DNA of 5,038 nucleotides from Marinilabiliaceae bacterium (GTDB lineage: Bacteria > Bacteroidota > Bacteroidia > Bacteroidales > Marinilabiliaceae), in NCBI GenBank assembly GCA_027010905.1, contig JALVBA010000361.1, positions 1-5,038 on the forward strand, in the 5' to 3' direction. Below, in pieces: positions 1 to 5,038 of the stretch. The position numbers were made by a program, and so were the translations under genes. The notes beneath the pieces were generated by a model, which did not search any database, was not told where the DNA came from, and was given only the letters and a program-made list of their open reading frames with translations. Position 1 is the stretch's first letter. The number at the start of each line of letters is the position of its first letter.

Positions 1-99
1 AATATGATTTCTGGATTATTGGCATATTCTTTTTTACCTAAAAAACCTAGAATTAAATACGAAACCGTTAATACACATGGACAACTTGCTATGTTCTAA
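1..99 (+). CDS. C-terminal end of an unrecognised protein (partial)
   Basis: An open frame runs from the window edge (frame 1) to a TAA at 97-99, giving 32 residues. It begins NMISGLLAYSFLPKK and ends NTHGQLAMF. The first part, about residues 3-12, is hydrophobic, and a basic stretch (PKKPR) follows. This could be the last membrane segment and cytoplasmic tail of an integral membrane protein, but that is inference from a short tail. The other two forward frames contain stops early in this stretch, which mildly favours this one. It would converge on pbpC, with 30 bases between the two stop codons. I do not recognise the family. An open run of this length could also occur by chance in AT-rich DNA, so confidence is limited. 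Confidence 0.45.
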   Translation, partial: NMISGLLAYSFLPKKPRIKYETVNTHGQLAMF

Positions 100-106
100 C
101 AAGTTG
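82..106. repeat. Inverted repeat between convergent gene ends
   Basis: CAACTTG at 82-88 is matched by its reverse complement CAAGTTG at 100-106, giving a 7 bp perfect stem around an 11-base loop. The loop contains the TAA stop of the partial rightward frame. Its position between two converging reading frames suggests a role in 3' end formation. However, neither strand has a run of T after the stem and the stem is not GC-rich, so it is not a canonical intrinsic terminator. Confidence 0.35.
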
Positions 107-129
107 CTTATATCGAACTCAGGTTATCA

Positions 130-2529
130 CTATTTATCCCCTCCTCTACCAACACAATAAAACCTCCGTACAAAGCGATTTCCGGTGCCATTGGTTAAGG
201 TAATTGTATGCCACCCCTCATCGGGAAGAATCTCCATCTGGTGTATCTCTTTTGTTTCACCAATATAGTTGTCATCAAGATACCAATAGACTATGGCATT
301 TGGAGAGCGATGAGTCGCTTTCACAACTAATCGCCCCAACTTTCCGTCAATATCAACCGGAATAAACACTTTAGTGTTACTCTTTGGATAGATTATCGAC
401 ATTGGTTTGTCATCTTTTACATTGCATCCCGGAAGCAGAGGAGGTAGTTTTGTGTAAGAGGGATTTACCGACTTGTAGTACCACTCCATAACCGGAGGAA
501 GTACAAACCATGATTTATGTTTCATTGAAGTAACAGGATAGCAGTCTGAGTTCACACGATACTTCTCATCAGCAGAGAGGTGGATAAGCTTGTGATATTC
601 ACATGTTGGCTTTGGATTTCCTGTTATCGGAAGATAGAGCGTATCAGTTTCGTCACAATACTGACTTGCAATAAATCCACTCTTACGGCAAACTACAGCC
701 GGCTCCATGTCGTCGTAGGGTGTGTCAAACCATCCGGTGGATGGTAAGAGGCGGAATAGTTCAAACATAACGGGAGCCGCGGCGTATCCACCAATAATTC
801 CCGGCCTACCCTCCCCTGTGGCATTGCCAACCCAAACAGCAACAACATACCCTGGTGTAACTCCGATAGCCCATGCATCTCTGAATCCAAAGCTTGTCCC
901 TGTTTTCCAGGCAACCTTTCTGCTGGTGGCAAATGTCTTCCATCCGGTTTCTGTATCGGGTCTCTCAACATTAGTAAGGGCGCTGAAAACATAATATATC
1001 GATGCAGGAGACAGGATGGGATGCTCCTGCACGTTAACAATTGGAGTTTCGTTTTTTAGCAACAGGGGCTTGTATATTGCCTTCGTATCGTAGGTGCTAT
1101 TGTTGTGATTGTAATATTTCAGTGAACGAGCCAATGATGCATAAGCACCTGCCAAATCCCATAAAGTAGCTTCAGCCCCTCCCAGAATGAGTGACAATCC
1201 GTAATTCGATGAGCTGCGGGTAATGGTAGACAGTTGCAACTCCTGTAGCAGACTCATGAACTTTTCAGTGCCATACTCCTCGAGCAGACGAACAGCAGGC
1301 ACATTAAGAGAACGCGACAGCGCTTTGTCGGCAGGTACCGCTCCATCATACCTTTTGTTGTAGTTTTTAGGAGAGAAGTCGGAGTAGTAGGTCGGGATGT
1401 CAGGAATTAAAGAGTGGGGCAACAGCAACCCCTCATTAAGTGCTGTACCATACAAAAAAGGTTTTAGGATGCTTCCGGTGCTGCGGGGTGCGGTAACAAT
1501 ATCCACATCATTTTGAAACGACCTGTTTTTATCTCTAGCATTCCCCACGTAGGCCCGAACCTTCCCCGACGAGGTCTCAATTATCAGAGCTGCAATATTA
1601 TTGATTTTGTTTTGCCTGTAGAGTGCGTTAAAGTGTTCAATCACACTGTTCACATTTTCCTGAAGCTCTTTGTCTAATGTGGTGTTGTATATTACACCCG
1701 CCTTTTTCTTAATTAATCGGGTAAGAAGGTGAGGTGCCAATCGTGGCATGGGCATTGTAATTCCGGGAGTGCCCGAAGGTAATCCTCTTGCGATTGAAGG
1801 TAATGGCTCAGCCAGTGCCAGCGTGTACTCTGAACTGTCAATGCGGGATTTAGTTAATAGTTTTTTTAATAGCCGGTCTCTTTTTGCAAGAAGCAAATTG
1901 CGGTTCTTGCCGGGATGAATCAGTGCGGGTGAATTTGGAAGAACTGCCAGCACGGCAGCCTCAGCCCAGGAGAGTTCGTGGGGCGGTCGCCCGAAATATT
2001 GCCACGAGGCAGCATTCAGTCCAACGATATTCCCTCCAAACGGAGCATTGGATGCATACAGCTCTAATATCTCATTTTTCGAGTAAGTAGCTTCCAGACG
2101 GGTTGCCTGAAATATCTCTACCATCTTACTCCAGACAGTACGTTTGTGGAGAAGTGAAAGCCGGATAACCTGAAGTGTTATTGTACTGCCACCGCTAACC
2201 ACCCGGCCGGCCTTTATGTTTTGTTTTAAAGCCCTGAAAAGAGAGAATGGATTTACTCCCGGATGATACCTGAAATATTCATCTTCAAAAAGGGTAATTG
2301 ATGTCGCAAATTTATAGGGGACTGAATCAACCGCAGGGAATCGCCACTGTTCATCCTTTGCAATGTGAGCTCCCAACAACTTACTCTCTTTATCGGTAAT
2401 AACAGTACTATGCGGAACATCAAACAGAGGTGCAGGAATAGAGAACCACCACACAACAACCACCACAACAAAAATTGCTGTGTAGATATATCTTTTAGTG
2501 TGAGCTCTATTTTGCAGGCTTTTGTCCAT
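130..2529 (-). CDS. pbpC: Penicillin-binding protein 1C (bifunctional glycosyltransferase/transpeptidase)
   Basis: This is a class A penicillin-binding protein that would polymerise lipid II into glycan strands and cross-link stem peptides on the periplasmic face of the inner membrane. Seen in the 799 aa product: a basic N-terminus and a single anchor at about residues 15-31 (a run of six Val, then WW). The GT51 domain spans about 45-225, with the catalytic Glu in EDEYFRYHPG (E82), GGSTITLQ at 113-120 and KMVE at 135-138 (second acidic residue E138). The transpeptidase spans about 285-590, with SILK (S353 nucleophile, K356), SLN at 407-409 and KTGTS at 542-546. A BiPBP_C-like domain fills about 705-795, the hallmark separating PBP1C from PBP1A/1B. 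Length fits the family. The start is well set: the ATG is preceded in frame by a TGA with no other ATG between. No frameshift or missing catalytic residue is seen. In E. coli, PBP1C has little transpeptidase activity and is dispensable; whether that holds here is unknown. Confidence 0.96.
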   Translation of the reverse strand: MDKSLQNRAHTKRYIYTAIFVVVVVVWWFSIPAPLFDVPHSTVITDKESKLLGAHIAKDEQWRFPAVDSVPYKFATSITLFEDEYFRYHPGVNPFSLFRALKQNIKAGRVVSGGSTITLQVIRLSLLHKRTVWSKMVEIFQATRLEATYSKNEILELYASNAPFGGNIVGLNAASWQYFGRPPHELSWAEAAVLAVLPNSPALIHPGKNRNLLLAKRDRLLKKLLTKSRIDSSEYTLALAEPLPSIARGLPSGTPGITMPMPRLAPHLLTRLIKKKAGVIYNTTLDKELQENVNSVIEHFNALYRQNKINNIAALIIETSSGKVRAYVGNARDKNRSFQNDVDIVTAPRSTGSILKPFLYGTALNEGLLLPHSLIPDIPTYYSDFSPKNYNKRYDGAVPADKALSRSLNVPAVRLLEEYGTEKFMSLLQELQLSTITRSSSNYGLSLILGGAEATLWDLAGAYASLARSLKYYNHNNSTYDTKAIYKPLLLKNETPIVNVQEHPILSPASIYYVFSALTNVERPDTETGWKTFATSRKVAWKTGTSFGFRDAWAIGVTPGYVVAVWVGNATGEGRPGIIGGYAAAPVMFELFRLLPSTGWFDTPYDDMEPAVVCRKSGFIASQYCDETDTLYLPITGNPKPTCEYHKLIHLSADEKYRVNSDCYPVTSMKHKSWFVLPPVMEWYYKSVNPSYTKLPPLLPGCNVKDDKPMSIIYPKSNTKVFIPVDIDGKLGRLVVKATHRSPNAIVYWYLDDNYIGETKEIHQMEILPDEGWHTITLTNGTGNRFVRRFYCVGRGGDK

Positions 2530-2549
2530 TTCAGATAAATTCGAATAAT

Positions 2550-2557
2550 CAAATATA
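2550..2557 (-). promoter_or_regulatory. Bacteroidota -7 promoter element for pbpC
   Basis: Read leftward the sequence is TATATTTG, an exact match to the TAnnTTTG -7 consensus used by the primary sigma factor of Bacteroidota. Initiation a few bases downstream would leave a leader of only about 14-17 bases before the pbpC ATG, with no Shine-Dalgarno sequence but an A/T-rich context typical of the phylum. No TTG/TTTG -33 element is visible at the usual spacing, so the promoter may be weak, activator-dependent or misidentified. Confidence 0.5.
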
Positions 2558-2611
2558 TAGAAATTGTAACCTTTTCCTATGTTTCAGCGTCACATTAAAG
2601 CACGCTCACGA

Positions 2612-2626
2612 TGTACGGAGTGTACG
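2612..2626. repeat. Short direct repeat TGTACG
   Basis: TGTACG occurs at 2612-2617 and again at 2621-2626, a period of 9 bases, separated by GAG. The GTAC core is itself palindromic, so the pair also reads as two half-sites on either strand. It lies mid-way in the divergent region. It could be a regulator binding site; the copies are short and chance cannot be excluded. Confidence 0.3.
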
Positions 2627-2632
2627 ATTATG

Positions 2633-2655
2633 AACATAATTAGCAGTTATATGTT
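2633..2655. repeat. Inverted repeat AACATA-N11-TATGTT
   Basis: AACATA at 2633-2638 is mirrored by TATGTT at 2650-2655, with 11 bases between the arms (centre to centre about 17). The right arm overlaps TATGTTTA, the better-placed of the two near-consensus -7 elements for the transporter operon. A protein bound here could therefore affect initiation. The spacing suits a dimeric helix-turn-helix regulator. No regulator gene is present in the window to pair with it. Confidence 0.3.
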
Positions 2656-2722
2656 TAAGGAGAGTATCGTTATTCTTCCTAAATATACTGACACACAGTG
2701 ATTAAAACCGCATGGTACAAAA

Positions 2723-2734
2723 ATTGACATCAAT
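2723..2734. repeat. Palindrome ATTGA-CA-TCAAT upstream of the transporter operon
   Basis: Two 5-base arms, ATTGA (2723-2727) and TCAAT (2730-2734), flank a 2-base centre. It ends 28 bases before the ATPase start codon, so it lies in the probable leader or promoter. It may be an operator, but in sequence this AT-rich a 12-base palindrome is not strong evidence alone. It includes a TTGACA hexamer that has no partner -10 at the proper distance. Confidence 0.3.
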
Positions 2735-2762
2735 ATAGAAAATAATATTCCAAACTAACAGC

Positions 2763-3479
2763 ATGAGCGATAGTATAATTCGAATAGAAAACCTGCACAA
2801 ATCTTACATTACCGGAAAAAATTCACTGCATGTTCTTAAAGGTATCGACATAGATATTAAAGCCGGGGAGATGGTGTCCATTATGGGTTCATCGGGCTCG
2901 GGAAAATCCACACTGCTAAATATTTTTGGAATACTGGACAACTATGATGAAGGGGGCTACTACCTGAATGATATTCTAATAAGTAAGATGAGTGAGACAA
3001 AGGCTGCCCGGTTTAGAAACAAATATATAGGGTTCATCTTTCAGTCTTTTAATCTTATCTCGTTTAAAACTGCCCTCGAAAACGTTGCACTCCCCCTCTA
3101 CTACCAGAATGTAAATAGAAAAAAGAGGAATGCGATTGCAATGGAATATCTTGACCGGATGGGGCTTAAAGAGTGGAGTAATCACCTGCCTTCCGAAATG
3201 TCAGGCGGACAGAAGCAGCGTGTTGCCATCGCCCGTGCACTCATCTCTAACCCCAAAGTAATTTTGGCTGATGAACCAACAGGTGCATTGGACACAAAAA
3301 CATCCTATGAGGTGATGGAGATTTTGCAGGAGGTTAACAACACCGGTATTACAGTAATTATTGTAACGCACGAAACAGATATTGCTCAGTGTACCGAACG
3401 TATAATCAGATTAAAAGACGGTATCATTGAAGCTAATGAGTATGTTACAAATCCGGCGATTGAAGTGGTTAATGGTTAG
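2763..3479 (+). CDS. ABC transporter ATP-binding protein, LolD/MacB type
   Basis: This is the cytoplasmic ATPase of an ABC system that should power the permeases encoded just downstream. In the 238 aa product all nucleotide-binding motifs are present in order: Walker A GSSGSGKST at 42-50 (K48), Q-loop Q94 in FIFQSFNL, signature MSGGQ at 146-150, Walker B VILADEP at 166-172 (catalytic E171), D-loop GALD at 174-177 and switch His H203. MSGGQ replaces the common LSGGQ, a tolerated variant. Length, the ADEPTGALD block and the downstream permease type match the LolD/MacB/FtsE branch of ATPases that work with four-TM, MacB/FtsX-type permeases. The ATPase is a stand-alone protein rather than fused to the permease as in E. 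coli MacB. The ATG at 2763 places the first strand (IIRIENLHKSY) at the expected distance from the N-terminus. No Shine-Dalgarno is seen. Substrate is unknown: macrolide or peptide efflux, lipoprotein or envelope stress functions are all possible. Confidence 0.93.
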   Translation: MSDSIIRIENLHKSYITGKNSLHVLKGIDIDIKAGEMVSIMGSSGSGKSTLLNIFGILDNYDEGGYYLNDILISKMSETKAARFRNKYIGFIFQSFNLISFKTALENVALPLYYQNVNRKKRNAIAMEYLDRMGLKEWSNHLPSEMSGGQKQRVAIARALISNPKVILADEPTGALDTKTSYEVMEILQEVNNTGITVIIVTHETDIAQCTERIIRLKDGIIEANEYVTNPAIEVVNG

Positions 3480-3501
3480 GTTATCTCAAAAAGAATAAAG
3501 A

Positions 3502-4758
3502 ATGATTGATTTTTTTGAAGAAATATTTTCCACACTAAAACAGAACAAGCTTCGCGCAATAATGACGGGCTTTAGTGTTTCGTGGGGTATTTTTATGCTT
3601 ATCATTCTTTTGGGGTCAGGCAAAGGGCTGGAGCATGGAATGGAGCACAACTTTGCCGGTGCTGTTAAAAATTCTATCTGGGTTTACAGTGGAAGAACTG
3701 CGAAGGCACACAACGGTTTAAAGGCGGGTAGAACCATAAGATTTACAAATGAGGATTACGACCTTTTACGTCGAAAGCTTAATGGGGTAGATAATATCTC
3801 AGGGAGGCTTTATCTCTACGATGATATCTCTATCACCTATAAAAATGAGTATGCCAACTATAGGGTTACCTGCGTGATGCCTGAATTTAACAAGATTGAG
3901 ACAATGGATTTTACCAAAGGGCGATTCATAAACCAAAACGATTATAAGAAGTTTCGTAAAGTGGTGGTTGTAACTCAGCCTGTCATCGACTTATTGATGA
4001 AGAATACGAAAGATGACCCTATTGGTAAATACATTAAACTTGGCAGTATCCCATTCGAAATAGTTGGTGTGTTTAACGACCCTGAAGACAAGACAAGTAA
4101 AAAAGTATATATACCACTCTCTACCGGCCAAAAGGTGTTTAATGGCGGGAATAGAATAAGGAATCTTGCTATCTCCACTCAGGCAACCACCGTTGCTGAA
4201 AACAAAGCTATTGAAACACAACTGAGAAATATACTGGCTAAGCGTCACAGGTTTTCTGTTGACGATGAGAAGGCTATTTATGTGAATAACACTCTCGAAC
4301 ACTTTAAACAGGCTCAGGGTGCATTTGCCGGAATAAAAGGTTTCATCTGGATAATAGGTATAATGACTATTATTGCCGGAATTGTTGGCGTTAGTAATAT
4401 TATGATTATTCTGGTTAAGGAGCGAACTAAGGAGATTGGAATACGAAAAGCAATAGGAGCCTCTCCTTCTTCAGTAGTACGGCTGATTCTGTCCGAATCA
4501 GTACTGATTACCGGAATTGCCGGTTTTGTAGGACTACTGCTTGGAATGGGTGTTCTGTTTATTCTGGATAAAATTATCACAAGCATGATTGAAGGAGGTG
4601 CTGATCAGATGAACTATATTTTTAATCATCCTTCAGCCGATTTTAATATAGCTGTTACAGCAACACTGGTGCTTATTCTTGCAGGGCTAATTGCCGGATA
4701 TATGCCTGCGAAAAAAGCCGCAGCAATAAAACCAATTGAAGCATTACATGATGAATAA
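3502..4758 (+). CDS. ABC transporter permease, MacB/FtsX family (first of a tandem pair)
   Basis: This is the inner-membrane subunit of the ABC complex, probably transmitting ATP-driven movement to its periplasmic domain rather than carrying substrate through the membrane, as known for MacB and LolCDE. The 418 aa product shows TM1 at about 20-40, a MacB_PCD-like periplasmic domain at about 45-270, and then the FtsX core with three TMs at about 276-303, 328-357 and 384-403. The loop KERTKEIGIRKAIGAS (306-321) is the conserved cytoplasmic coupling segment. The C-terminus PAKKAAAIKPIEALHDE is the typical family ending. It starts 22 bases after the ATPase stop, behind an A/G-rich stretch (AAAGA directly before the ATG), so both are surely one operon. 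It is complete. The N-terminus is clearly related to the following partial gene, which suggests an old tandem duplication. Confidence 0.93.
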   Translation: MIDFFEEIFSTLKQNKLRAIMTGFSVSWGIFMLIILLGSGKGLEHGMEHNFAGAVKNSIWVYSGRTAKAHNGLKAGRTIRFTNEDYDLLRRKLNGVDNISGRLYLYDDISITYKNEYANYRVTCVMPEFNKIETMDFTKGRFINQNDYKKFRKVVVVTQPVIDLLMKNTKDDPIGKYIKLGSIPFEIVGVFNDPEDKTSKKVYIPLSTGQKVFNGGNRIRNLAISTQATTVAENKAIETQLRNILAKRHRFSVDDEKAIYVNNTLEHFKQAQGAFAGIKGFIWIIGIMTIIAGIVGVSNIMIILVKERTKEIGIRKAIGASPSSVVRLILSESVLITGIAGFVGLLLGMGVLFILDKIITSMIEGGADQMNYIFNHPSADFNIAVTATLVLILAGLIAGYMPAKKAAAIKPIEALHDE

Positions 4759-4775
4759 AGGTACAAGAAAAACGT

Positions 4776-4789
4776 TCCCCTATGGGGGA
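4776..4789 (+). repeat. Small intercistronic hairpin between the two permease genes
   Basis: TCCCC at 4776-4780 pairs with GGGGA at 4785-4789 around the loop TATG, and a further U-G pair (4775/4790) is possible. It sits in the 50-base gap between the permease genes, 19 bases before the favoured start at 4809. There is no T-run after it, so it is not a terminator. It could influence translation or mRNA stability. The loop contains an ATG (4782-4784) that is in frame with the downstream permease. Confidence 0.4.
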
Positions 4790-4795
4790 GATACT

Positions 4796-4801
4796 AAAGG
4801 G
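4796..4801 (+). promoter_or_regulatory. Probable ribosome binding site of the second permease
   Basis: AAAGGG lies 7 bases before the ATG at 4809. It is the most Shine-Dalgarno-like element upstream of any gene here and favours 4809 over the in-frame ATG at 4782 as the start. Confidence 0.5.
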
Positions 4802-4808
4802 CTTCTCA

Positions 4809-5038
4809 ATGTTTGACAGAGACAGATGGCAGGAAATATTTAGCGCAATTAAAAAGAACAAGTTGCGAAGTGCTCTCACTGCGTTTGGGGTGTTTTGGGG
4901 TATTTTCATGCTTGTGGTTATGATTGGCTCCGGCAATGGCTTGAAGAATGGAGTTTACGAGGGGGTTAAAGATTTTGCTACCAATAGTGCTTTTGTCTGG
5001 AGTAAGAATACGACAGTAGCATACAAAGGGTTTAAAAG
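4809..5038 (+). CDS. ABC transporter permease, MacB/FtsX family (second of the pair, 3' truncated by the window)
   Basis: The first 76 codons of a second permease, starting MFDRDRWQEIFSAIKK, are present; the frame is still open at the right edge. A hydrophobic segment at about 21-41 is TM1, and the following residues begin the periplasmic domain. Aligned from the shared EIFS, 24 of the first 40 residues are identical to the first permease (NKLR, WGIFML and GSG-GL are conserved), so the two are paralogues and probably form a heterodimer with the shared ATPase. It begins 50 bases after the previous stop and should be in the same operon. An in-frame ATG at 4782 would add nine residues (MGEILKGFS). 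I prefer 4809 because of the AAAGGG upstream and because the distance to the EIFS motif then matches the first permease. The FtsX core and C-terminus lie outside the window. Confidence 0.88.
   Translation, partial: MFDRDRWQEIFSAIKKNKLRSALTAFGVFWGIFMLVVMIGSGNGLKNGVYEGVKDFATNSAFVWSKNTTVAYKGFK

Larger units (their letters stand above)
2530..2762. promoter_or_regulatory. Divergent intergenic region between pbpC and the ABC transporter operon
   Basis: These 233 AT-rich bases must hold the start signals for both divergent units. No convincing protein-coding frame is seen. The leftward strand has one perfect Bacteroidota -7 element (2550-2557). The rightward strand has no perfect TAnnTTTG because TTTG does not occur on it here. 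The nearest matches are TATGTTTC (2578-2585) and TATGTTTA (2650-2657), each 7 of 8, and neither has an obvious TTG/TTTG -33 element at the right distance. Three small repeats, annotated separately, make this a candidate for transcription-factor control. Confidence 0.6.

Noticed and set aside
82..106. Intrinsic (rho-independent) terminator
   Set aside because: The stem is only 7 bp and not GC-rich, the loop is 11 bases, and there is no T-run on either strand after it; kept only as an inverted repeat.
693..1040. Leftward 115-codon open frame, and a rightward 90-codon one at 722-994
   Set aside because: Both lie wholly inside pbpC in other frames; the translations show no domain-like pattern, and pbpC carries intact transpeptidase motifs across this stretch.
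1884..2090. Rightward 68-codon open frame antisense to pbpC
   Set aside because: It overlaps the conserved GT51 coding region and has an arginine-rich, low-quality translation; it is a shadow frame.
2253..2552. Leftward 99-codon open frame overlapping the start of pbpC
   Set aside because: It is an out-of-frame shadow of the pbpC N-terminus; its hydrophobic stretch comes from the same bases that encode the pbpC anchor and nearby residues.
2724..2752. TTGACA hexamer as a sigma-70 -35 box for the transporter operon
   Set aside because: No TATAAT-like -10 lies 16-18 bases downstream, the start codon is too close, and Bacteroidota primary sigma factors use a different consensus.
2976..3185. Leftward 69-codon open frame within the ATPase gene
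   Set aside because: It is antisense to the Q-loop region of a clearly functional ABC ATPase, with no start signal or recognisable content.
3975..4586. Leftward open frames (67, 103 and 90 codons) within the first permease
   Set aside because: All are antisense to a complete permease with clear TM segments and coupling loop; hydrophobicity in them mirrors the sense-strand codons.
4673..4936. Leftward 87-codon open frame across the gap between the two permeases
   Set aside because: It is antisense to the end of one permease and the start of the next, both strongly supported by mutual similarity.

Overview
The window looks like a chromosomal segment from a member of the Bacteroidota, probably Bacteroidales. 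Three observations support this. Base composition is moderately AT-rich. Most start codons lack a clear Shine-Dalgarno sequence and sit behind A-rich leaders. A perfect Bacteroidota-type -7 element (TAnnTTTG) lies just upstream of the leftward gene. The assignment is an inference from style; there is no rRNA or other marker in the window.

Layout: (1) Positions 1-99 carry the last 32 codons and stop of a rightward reading frame that enters from outside the window; its product is not recognised. (2) Positions 130-2529, leftward, hold a complete pbpC-type gene for a class A penicillin-binding protein 1C of 799 aa. It has an N-terminal membrane anchor, a GT51 glycosyltransferase, a transpeptidase and the C-terminal BiPBP_C domain, with all catalytic motifs intact. 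(3) Positions 2530-2762 are a divergent intergenic region with one good promoter element for pbpC and several small operator-like repeats. (4) From 2763 to the right edge runs a rightward operon: an ABC-transporter ATPase of the LolD/MacB type (238 aa), a complete MacB/FtsX-type permease (418 aa), and the first 76 codons of a second, paralogous permease cut by the window end.

How the genes work together: the ATPase and two permeases most likely form one inner-membrane ABC complex of the MacB/LolCDE (mechanotransmission) class, with a permease heterodimer driven by an ATPase dimer. In this phylum such genes are often followed by a periplasmic adaptor and a TolC-like outer-membrane protein; anything of that kind would lie beyond the right edge. 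The substrate cannot be read from the sequence. PbpC acts on peptidoglycan in the periplasm. It is transcribed away from the transporter, and only the shared intergenic region links the two.

I see no mobile element, CRISPR array, tRNA, rRNA or clear riboswitch. The content is mostly ordinary housekeeping and envelope functions. I did not find a convincing undescribed system, and the findings below are modest.
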